NCBI GenBank assembly: GCA_004298295.1
Contig: SCUH01000075.1
Span: forward strand, 1 to 7,612
Direction: 5' to 3'
Source: Betaproteobacteria bacterium
GTDB taxonomy: Bacteria > Pseudomonadota > Gammaproteobacteria > Burkholderiales > SG8-39
Length of the DNA stretch: 7,612 nt
A model generated the notes under the pieces. The model saw only the letters and a program-made list of their open reading frames with translations. It was not told the origin of the DNA and did no database searches. The translations under genes and the position numbers were made by a program. This document shows positions 1-6,655 of this stretch, one piece after another; the stretch's first letter is position 1, and every line of letters begins with the position of its first letter.

Positions 1-2
1 TC

Positions 3-1895
3 TTCGTGAGCTGGCTGCCGCTGTACCACGACATGGGCCTGATCGGCGGCTGCTTCGCGACCATGTTCCTCGGCTTTCCGGTGGTGCTGATGTCGCCGCT
101 CGCGTTCCTGTCGCGGCCGAGCGCCTGGCTGCGCGCGATCCACCGCCATCGCGGCACCATTTCGGGCGGGCCGAATTTTTCCTACGAGCTGTGCCTGCGC
201 CGCATCGCCGACGAGGAGATGGCCGGAATCGATCTTTCGTCCTGGCGCTTCGCCTTCAATGGCGCCGAACCCGTGAGCCCCGAGACGATCAACGCGTTCG
301 TCGAGCGTTTCGCCAGGTGGGGCTTTCGCCGTAACGCGATCTCGCCCGTTTACGGACTGGCCGAGTGCACGGTGGGGGTGTCGTTCACGACGCCGGGCGA
401 GCCCTGGCGCATGGACGCGCTCGACCGAGACGCCTTCACGCGCAGCGGCGAGGCGGTGCTCGCGAAGCCGGATGATCCGGCGCCGCTCAAGGTGGTCGGC
501 TGCGGCCATGTCATCGAGGGTCACGACCTGCGCGTGGTCGATGCTGCCGGCCTCGAGCTGCCGGATCGCCAGGAAGGGCTGCTGCAATTCCGCGGCCCTT
601 CGGCGACCTCCGGCTACTACCGCAACCCGGAGGCGACCAAGGGGCTCTTCTCCGGCGGCTGGGTCAACACCGGGGACCGCGCCTATCTCTCGGACGGCAT
701 GGTCTACATCACCGGTCGCGAGAAGGACATCATCATCCGCGGCGGCCGCAATATCAGTCCCTACGAGCTGGAGCAGGCGGTGGGCAACCTCGCCGGCATC
801 CGCCGCGGCTGCGTCGCCGTGTTCGGCAGCCGTGACGCCGCGACCGGCACCGAGCGCGTCGTGGTGCTCGCCGAAATGCGCGACCGCGACGCCTCGCGCC
901 ACGACGATCTCAAACGCATGATCAACGAGCTGGCCGTGGGCCTGATCGGCGCGCCGGCCGACGACATCGTGTTCGCGCCGCCGGCCACCGTGCCGAAGAC
1001 TTCCAGCGGCAAGATCCGCCGCGTCGCCGCGCGCGAGTTCTACGAGCGCGGCCCCAGCTGGGTGAAGCCGCAGGCGGTGTGGCTGCAGTTCCTGCGCTTG
1101 GTGCTGGCGGGCGCCGCACCGCAGCTGCGCCGCGGGCTGCGCGCTGCGGGCGGAGCGCTCTTTGCGCTGCGCGCCTACGCGGCGCTCGCCGTGCTCTTTC
1201 CGGTCGCGTTCATCGCCGCGGCGGTGGCGCCGGTGCGCGCCTGCTGGAGCGTGGGCCGCACCGTTTCGCGCTGGTTCCTGCAGCTGTCGGGCATCCCAGT
1301 GGTGGCGCGCGGGCTGGAGAACCTGGCGCCTGGCAAACCCGTCGTCCTGGCGGTCAACCACACGAGTTACCTCGATGCGGTGGTGCTGCTGTCGCTGCTC
1401 GAGTACCGCGGCTACGCCTTCATCGCCAAGCGCGAGTTCGAGGAGGGCTTTTTCATGCGCACGCTGCTCGCGGGCTTCGGCACGCAGTTCATCGAGCGTT
1501 TCGACGTTGCGAAAAGCGCCGAACACGCCAACGAAATGGCGCGCGCGGCGCAACGCGGCGCCTCGCTCATCGTGTTTCCCGAAGGCACGCTCAAGCGCGT
1601 CACCGGCCTGATGCCCTTTCGCACCGGCGCCTTCAAGGCGGCGGCGCAGGCCGGCGTCGCGGTGGTCCCCGTGGCACTGCGCGGCGTGCGCTCGGCGCTG
1701 CGCGACGGCACCTGGTATCTGCGGCGCGCGGCGGTGGCGGTCACAGTCGGCGAACCGCTGGTGCCGAGGGGATCGGACTGGAGCGCGGCCGTCGAGCTGC
1801 GCGATGCGGTGCGCGCGGTCATCCTGAAGCACTGCGGCGAGCCGGATCTTGCGCCGGCCGGCGCGCGCGGCGGCGACTCAGGCAAGGACCCCTAG
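3..1895 (+). CDS. Fatty acyl-AMP ligase / PlsC acyltransferase fusion, 3' part (5' end outside window)
   Basis: The reading frame is already open at the left edge and ends at TAG 1893-1895, so about 630 C-terminal residues are seen. By comparison with fatty acyl-AMP ligases, roughly 200 residues are missing; the GTG at 6-8 is an internal valine. Ligase part (to about nt 1060): SWLPLYHDMGLIG (9-47), NGAEPV, YGLAECTV, TGDR (669-680), GREKDIIIRGGRNISPYE, and PKTSSGK with the adenylation lysine at 1011-1013. The stretch before the VVGCG segment resembles the FAAL-type insertion. A hydrophobic linker follows at about 1150-1240, then a PlsC domain with NHTSYLD (1356-1376, the NHx4D catalytic motif) and FPEGT (1575-1589), followed by VPVALRG. 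Family knowledge: the ligase activates a fatty acid as acyl-AMP; PlsC enzymes move acyl groups onto lysophosphatidate-like acceptors at the inner membrane. Inference: activated acyl groups are passed to a lipid acceptor. No carrier-protein domain is visible between the two halves. The true acyl acceptor is unknown. Confidence 0.5.
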   Translation, partial: FVSWLPLYHDMGLIGGCFATMFLGFPVVLMSPLAFLSRPSAWLRAIHRHRGTISGGPNFSYELCLRRIADEEMAGIDLSSWRFAFNGAEPVSPETINAFVERFARWGFRRNAISPVYGLAECTVGVSFTTPGEPWRMDALDRDAFTRSGEAVLAKPDDPAPLKVVGCGHVIEGHDLRVVDAAGLELPDRQEGLLQFRGPSATSGYYRNPEATKGLFSGGWVNTGDRAYLSDGMVYITGREKDIIIRGGRNISPYELEQAVGNLAGIRRGCVAVFGSRDAATGTERVVVLAEMRDRDASRHDDLKRMINELAVGLIGAPADDIVFAPPATVPKTSSGKIRRVAAREFYERGPSWVKPQAVWLQFLRLVLAGAAPQLRRGLRAAGGALFALRAYAALAVLFPVAFIAAAVAPVRACWSVGRTVSRWFLQLSGIPVVARGLENLAPGKPVVLAVNHTSYLDAVVLLSLLEYRGYAFIAKREFEEGFFMRTLLAGFGTQFIERFDVAKSAEHANEMARAAQRGASLIVFPEGTLKRVTGLMPFRTGAFKAAAQAGVAVVPVALRGVRSALRDGTWYLRRAAVAVTVGEPLVPRGSDWSAAVELRDAVRAVILKHCGEPDLAPAGARGGDSGKDP

Positions 1896-2273
1896 CACCA
1901 GCAGCGCCCCCGCGGCGAGCACGATCCAGGTGACCGAAGTGCCGATGACCCGCGCAGGAAACACGCCCGCATAGATGCCAAAGGCGTGCACCACGCGCGC
2001 CGCGAGGAGCGCGATCCCGAGCGCATAGACGACCCAGTGTTTGGCGGCCATCCATTCCAGGAGCCCGATCAACGCGAGCGCCATCGGCACGTACTCGGTG
2101 AAATTGCCCTGGACGCGGATCGCGCGGCCGAGGTCCTCGTCGCCGCCGTCGAACAGATTGACCTTCTTTTTCGCCCGCAGCATCGTGACGCGGACGCTCA
2201 CGGCGACGAGCATCAGGGCCAGCAGCGCGGTGAAAGCCGCCGTGATCGGTATCGGAACGCTGATCATGTCCAT
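1878..2273 (-). CDS. MAPEG family membrane protein (YecN-like)
   Basis: This 131-residue protein has four hydrophobic segments (about 9-31, 60-76, 80-102 and 107-130) and the family signature around residues 50-74, where R-A-I-R-V-Q-G-N-F-T-E-Y-V-P is followed by LLE. The size and pattern match the short bacterial MAPEG proteins such as E. coli YecN. Family members include glutathione transferases and peroxidases of membrane lipids in eukaryotes; the bacterial short forms have no settled substrate, so only the fold is assigned. The ATG at 2271-2273 is chosen because GGAGGAGG lies 6 bases upstream; a second ATG two codons in is less well placed. It lies 43 bases downstream of the membrane/SpeE-like gene on the same strand and is probably co-transcribed. 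Its last 18 bases overlap the end of the convergent ligase-acyltransferase gene. Confidence 0.5.
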   Translation of the reverse strand: MDMISVPIPITAAFTALLALMLVAVSVRVTMLRAKKKVNLFDGGDEDLGRAIRVQGNFTEYVPMALALIGLLEWMAAKHWVVYALGIALLAARVVHAFGIYAGVFPARVIGTSVTWIVLAAGALLVLGVLA

Positions 2274-2279
2274 GTCTGC

Positions 2280-2287
2280 CCTCCTCC
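2280..2287 (-). promoter_or_regulatory. Strong Shine-Dalgarno of the MAPEG gene
   Basis: On the minus strand GGAGGAGG is followed by 6 bases and then the ATG at 2273. It is the best ribosome binding site in the window and fixes the start of the small membrane protein. Its 5' base touches the arm of a GC-rich inverted repeat (2287-2293 with 2309-2315). Confidence 0.5.
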
Positions 2288-2315
2288 GGCCGCAGTGTAA
2301 CGCCTGCAGCGGCCG
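2287..2315 (-). other. GC-only inverted repeat between two minus-strand genes
   Basis: The arms CGGCCGC (2287-2293) and GCGGCCG (2309-2315) are perfectly complementary over 7 bases with a 15-base loop. They sit in the 43-base gap between the stop of the membrane/SpeE-like gene and the ribosome binding site of the MAPEG gene. There is no T-run, so this is not a standard intrinsic terminator. It could form an RNA hairpin that slows RNase decay or partly attenuates the downstream gene. Each arm is itself nearly palindromic and the DNA is GC-rich, so chance is a real possibility. Confidence 0.5.
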
Positions 2316-2316
2316 C

Positions 2317-4353
2317 CTACTTCAGGATCCTGAGCAGGTTGTGATGGGCGTCGGTGAACACCGGCAGATCGGGCCGCGCCTCGATCGGCACGGCGGCCTG
2401 CGCCAGCAGCGGCTGCCCGAGCAGCGCCTGGCTGCGCGTGACGATGATCTGGTCGGTCGATGAATACCAGTAGCCGCTGCCCTCCGCACCCGCCGGCGTG
2501 TCCGATACCAGCACGGCCTCGAAGCCGAATTCGGCGGCCAGGCGCTTGACCACCGGCATCAGGTCGACGAAGCGGTTGGTCGCCTGGAACACGATCACGC
2601 CGTCGGGCCTGAGGTGCCTGACGTAGATCGCCATCGCTTCGCGCGTGATGAGGTGCATCGGGATCGAATCGCCCGAAAACGCATCGATGCCGAGCAGGTC
2701 GTAATCCCTCGGGGCTTCGCGCTCCAGCGACAGCCGCCCGTCGCCCATCACGACGGCGCTGGCGGCGGCGGTGTGCTTGAGAAAGCTGAACTCGCTGCCG
2801 GCGATTTCCGCCACGCGCGGACTGATCTCGTAGAAGACGAACTCGTCGCCCGCCCGGCCGTAAGCCGCGATCACGCCCGCACCGAGCCCGAGGATGCCGA
2901 CCTTGAGCGGCTGGCGCGGGCGCAGTTCGCGCAACGCGCGGAAGGTGCGCCCATAGCCCGTGGTGGGGCCGAAATAGTCGCTCGGCACGTTGCGCTGCGC
3001 CTCGCCCAGAAGCTGGCCGCCGTGCATGATCGCGCCGTGGTACATCGCGCGGTACGGCACGGGGCTGGGATGGTCGCGCGTGCGCACCACGCCATAGAAA
3101 TCACGTCGCATCACGCGCACGTTGTCGGTGTAATCGAAGGCGCCGCGCCCGACCAGCGCGAGCGTCGCCACGAGCACCGCGGCGCCGGCGGCGCGCGCCG
3201 GGCCGCGCACGCTCGCGCTCACCAGCACCGCGAGCAGCACCAGGGCGATGCCGAGCTCGAAGTAGCCGTTCAGCGCGAGCGGCGCCGCGATCGCCACCAG
3301 CACGGCGCCGGCCGCGCCGCCGAGCGACAGCATCAGGTAGAAGCGGGTCAGGTGCCGCGGATCCGGCTTGCGCTGCGCGAGTTCCCCATGGCACAGCATG
3401 CAGGCGGCGAACAGGCCCGCGAAATACACCGGCACTGCGACCCACAGGTCGAGCGAGTTCATGGTCCAGGCCATCGCCGGCAGCAGGCCGGCGAGCGCGA
3501 TGAGGAACACCGGGCGCCGGTACCAGCGCGGATGGTCGAACGCGAGAATGAAGCTGAGCAGGTACAGCGACAGCGGCAACACCCAGAGAAACGGCACGCT
3601 CGCGATGTTCTGCGTCACGTGATTGGTGGTCGCGAGCAGCATCACCGAACCCATGCCGGAGAGCGCGAACCACTGCAGCTGCGCCGCGAGCGCGGGCGGC
3701 GCGCCGCGCGCCTGCACCACCGCCTCTGCCGCAGGCAGCACGGCCATCGAACGCCAGGCGATCGAGCCGCACAGCAGCACCAGCGCGGCGTAGAGCGCCG
3801 ACCAGATCCAGCCGAGCTGGGGCAGCGTGAGGAACGGCTCGAACAGCACCGGGAATCCGAGCAGCGCGGTAAGCGAGGCAAAATTGGACAGCGCGAACAG
3901 GCGGTACGGCACCGCGCTCCGGAAGCGCCGCCAGTACCAGGCCTGCAGCAGCGGCGTGGTGGTCGACAGCAGGAAATACGGCAGGCCGATCGTCGCCGCG
4001 AGCAACAGCAGGATGGCGAGGATCGGCGCTTCGCCGCCCTGCGGCTTCAAGCTGTTCGAGGCGATGATCGGCAGGAACGCGAGCGACGCCAGGAGCAGCG
4101 CGAGGTGCAGCAGCGCCTGCCGCCGCGGCCCCAGGCGCGTCGTCAGGTCGGCGTACGCATAGCCCGCCAGCAGCGCGCTCTGGAAGAACACCAGGCAAGT
4201 CGTCCACACCGCCGCCGAGCCGCCGAACCAGGGCAGGATCTGCTTCGCGATGATCGGCTGCACCAGGAACAGCAGGAACGACGAGACGAAGATCGTCGCC
4301 GCGTAGGGCAACACCGCGGATAGCGTGACCGCCGTGCGGTCAGCAGGAGGCAC
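2317..4353 (-). CDS. Membrane protein fused to spermidine synthase-like methyltransferase-fold domain
   Basis: The protein is about 678 residues. The N-terminal 400 or so residues form about a dozen hydrophobic segments, opening with a signature typical of this family (FLVQPIIAKQILPWFGG). The C-terminal 270 residues are a soluble spermidine synthase-like domain with the nucleotide-binding loop GLGAG (about 489-493), an acidic residue in FYEISP (about 509), GDGR (about 537-540) and DAFSGDSIP (about 557-565). The usual aminopropyltransferase motif DxxDPxGP is replaced by DAFSGDSIP, so spermidine formation should not be assumed; substrate and transport role are unknown. Start choice: GTG 4351-4353 has GAGG 10 bases upstream, whereas the longer TTG at 4360-4362 has GAGG only one base away. 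A later GTG or TTG at codons 14-15 of this version is also possible. It begins about 22 bases after sucD stops, suggesting the same transcript. Family assignment is firm; start and function are not. Confidence 0.5.
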   Translation of the reverse strand: MPPADRTAVTLSAVLPYAATIFVSSFLLFLVQPIIAKQILPWFGGSAAVWTTCLVFFQSALLAGYAYADLTTRLGPRRQALLHLALLLASLAFLPIIASNSLKPQGGEAPILAILLLLAATIGLPYFLLSTTTPLLQAWYWRRFRSAVPYRLFALSNFASLTALLGFPVLFEPFLTLPQLGWIWSALYAALVLLCGSIAWRSMAVLPAAEAVVQARGAPPALAAQLQWFALSGMGSVMLLATTNHVTQNIASVPFLWVLPLSLYLLSFILAFDHPRWYRRPVFLIALAGLLPAMAWTMNSLDLWVAVPVYFAGLFAACMLCHGELAQRKPDPRHLTRFYLMLSLGGAAGAVLVAIAAPLALNGYFELGIALVLLAVLVSASVRGPARAAGAAVLVATLALVGRGAFDYTDNVRVMRRDFYGVVRTRDHPSPVPYRAMYHGAIMHGGQLLGEAQRNVPSDYFGPTTGYGRTFRALRELRPRQPLKVGILGLGAGVIAAYGRAGDEFVFYEISPRVAEIAGSEFSFLKHTAAASAVVMGDGRLSLEREAPRDYDLLGIDAFSGDSIPMHLITREAMAIYVRHLRPDGVIVFQATNRFVDLMPVVKRLAAEFGFEAVLVSDTPAGAEGSGYWYSSTDQIIVTRSQALLGQPLLAQAAVPIEARPDLPVFTDAHHNLLRILK

Positions 4354-4375
4354 CGCCCGCAAGCCTCGCGCCCGG

Positions 4376-5256
<881 letters not shown>

Positions 5257-5260
<4 letters not shown>

Positions 5261-6555
5261 TTCTTCTTCCCCTTCGCACGCGCCGCCATGCGTTTCACCT
5301 TGGGCTTCAGCTTCGCCTTGGGCTTGGGCTTGAGTTTCGCCTTGGCCTTGGGCTTCGGTTTGGGCTTCGGTTCGGGTTTCTTTTTCAGCGCCAACGCCTT
5401 GACCGCCGCAACCACCTTTCGGCCGGCCTCGGCCATGTTGTCGGCCGAAATGATCGGCAAGCCGGAGTCCTTCAGGATCTTCCTGCCGATGTCCTCGTTG
5501 GTGCCCTTCATGCGCACCACCAGCGGCACCGAGAGCCTCACCTCGCGGGCAGCGGCGACGATGCCGGTGGCAATCGTGTCGCATTTCATGATGCCGCCGA
5601 AGATGTTGACCAGGATCGCCTTCACCTTGGCGTTCGAGAGCATGATCTTGAACGCCGCGGTCACTTTCTCGGCGCTGGCGCCGCCGCCGACGTCGAGAAA
5701 ATTGGCCGGCTCGCCGCCGTAGAGCTTGATCGTGTCCATGGTGGCCATCGCCAGCCCTGCCCCGTTCACCATGCAGCCGATGTTGCCGTCGAGCGAGATG
5801 TACGACAGGTCGTGTTTCGAGGCCTCGATCTCGAGCGGGTCCTCCTCGTCGAGGTCGCGCAGCGCCACGATTTCGGGATGGCGGTAGAGCCCGTTGTCGT
5901 CGAAATTGAGCTTGGCGTCGAGCGCCACGACGCGGCCCTCGCCGGTCACGACGAGCGGATTGATTTCGGCGAGCGAGGCGTCGGTCGCATCGAAACACCG
6001 ATAGAGCGCCTGCAGCAGCCGCGCGGCATCGGGCACCGATGCCTTCGGCACGCCGATGCTGCGCGCGACGACCTGCGCATCGGCATCGGCCAGGCCGATG
6101 GCCGGGTCGATGAACACCTTGCGGATCTTCTCCGGGTGCTTCGCGGCCACCTCCTCGATGTCCATGCCGCCTTCGGACGAAGCCATCAGGCAGACGCGCT
6201 GCGTCTGGCGGTCGACCACCATGCCGACGTAGAGCTCCTTGGCGACGTCGGCCCCTTCCTCGATCAGCAGGCGCCGCACCTTCTGCCCGGCGGGCCCGGT
6301 CTGGTGCGTCACCAGCTGCATGCCGAGGATCTGCCCGGCCTGCACGCGCACCTCGTCAAGGGACTTGGCGACTTTGACGCCGCCGCCCTTGCCGCGCCCG
6401 CCGGCGTGGATCTGCGCCTTGACCACCCAGACGCTGCCGCCGAGACTGCGCGCCGCCGCCGACGCCTCGTCGACCGTGAAACAGGCGATGCCGCGCGGCG
6501 TGGCGACGCCGTACTTGCGCAACAGCTCCTTGCCCTGATATTCGTGGATCTTCAT
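5257..6555 (-). CDS. sucC: Succinyl-CoA synthetase beta subunit with a long lysine-rich C-terminal tail
   Basis: This 432-residue ATP-grasp subunit binds the nucleotide and succinate and pairs with SucD. Residues 1-390 match the E. coli protein (388 residues) almost number for number: K46, HAGGRGKGGGVK (50-61), metal ligands N199 (AEINPLV) and D213 (ALDAK), GNIGCMVNGAG (257-267), LDVGGGA (288-294) and NIFGGIM (317-323). No catalytic residue appears lost. Residues 391-432 are extra: 20 Lys, 2 Arg, 8 Pro, 6 Ala and a single Glu, with a KPK(A/P)KAKL repeat. The family normally ends near residue 388. The ATG at 6553-6555 gives the standard N-terminus MKIHEYQGKELL; the upstream Shine-Dalgarno (AGGGTGAAGG) is only fair. 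It is the first gene of a probable minus-strand operon, divergent from glpK. sucAB are not next to it in this window. Confidence 0.5.
5269..5274 (-). promoter_or_regulatory. Shine-Dalgarno of sucD, within the sucC tail codons
   Basis: AAGGGG on the minus strand lies 8 bases before the sucD ATG at 5260. It sits inside the codons for the end of the SucC tail. Together with the ATGA stop/start overlap it supports translational coupling of the two subunits. Confidence 0.5.
5293..5355 (-). repeat. 24-base tandem repeat inside the SucC tail (about 2.6 copies)
   Basis: Unit 1 (5332-5355) encodes KPKAKAKL and unit 2 (5308-5331) encodes KPKPKAKL; by my comparison 21 of 24 bases agree. A partial third copy (5293-5307) encodes KPKVK. 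The flanking bases 5356-5385 carry further degenerate AAGCCC-like hexamers. The unit length is a multiple of three, so gain or loss of copies would keep both the sucC frame and the sucC/sucD overlap. Confidence 0.5.
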
Positions 6556-6621
6556 GCCTTCACCCTGTTGGCGCCTGAGTACCGCTTCGTATCGATCGTC
6601 GGCAGCGGCATAGGGGCGCGC

Positions 6622-6630
6622 ATTTTAGCA
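6622..6630 (-). promoter_or_regulatory. Predicted extended -10 promoter of sucC
   Basis: On the minus strand TGC precedes TAAAAT (hexamer at 6622-6627, five of six matches to TATAAT, with the TGn extension at 6628-6630). Transcription would begin near 6615, giving a leader of about 60 bases before the sucC ATG. With a 17-base spacer the -35 position (6645-6650, ATTCTA) is poor, as is tolerated in extended -10 promoters. This is prediction only. Confidence 0.5.
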
Positions 6631-6641
6631 TTCGCACCCCC

Positions 6642-6650
6642 TGCTAGAAT
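6642..6650 (+). promoter_or_regulatory. Predicted extended -10 promoter of glpK
   Basis: TGC precedes TAGAAT (hexamer 6645-6650), another extended -10 match. The expected start of transcription, about 6-7 bases downstream, falls on or next to the glpK ATG at 6656, which would make the message leaderless. The -35 position at 17 bases (6622-6627, ATTTTA) is weak and coincides with the opposing sucC -10 element. Confidence 0.5.
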
Positions 6651-6655
6651 TGATC

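Larger units (their letters stand above)
6622..6650. repeat. Inverted repeat in the sucC/glpK divergent region
   Basis: ATTTTAGCA (6622-6630) and TGCTAGAAT (6642-6650) are complementary at 8 of 9 positions across an 11-base spacer. The arms are the two opposing extended -10 elements. The dyad could also be an operator for a regulator acting on both genes. I do not recognise it as a known operator. Confidence 0.5.

Noticed and set aside
6..8. GTG as a start codon for the left-edge gene
   Set aside because: It lies within the core motif of the ligase domain, with an upstream phenylalanine codon in frame; the real start is outside the window.
1851..1864. Perfect 14-base palindrome GCGCCGGCCGGCGC near the end of the fusion gene
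   Set aside because: It is inside coding sequence, entirely G/C in very GC-rich DNA, has no loop or T-run, and can arise by chance; not called as a terminator.
1079..1933. A 284-codon plus-strand frame overlapping the PlsC part
   Set aside because: It is an out-of-frame, alanine/arginine/glycine-rich shadow; the PlsC motifs are in the other frame, with no sign of a frameshift.
2614..4323. A 569-codon open frame on the plus strand opposite the membrane/SpeE-like gene
   Set aside because: It is a low-complexity, arginine/histidine/glutamine-rich shadow of a GC-rich gene with clear family motifs on the minus strand.
5261..5998. Possible longer sucD beginning inside sucC, since the frame stays open to 5998
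   Set aside because: The extra residues are arginine-rich nonsense, and the ATG at 5260 with its Shine-Dalgarno gives the normal family N-terminus.
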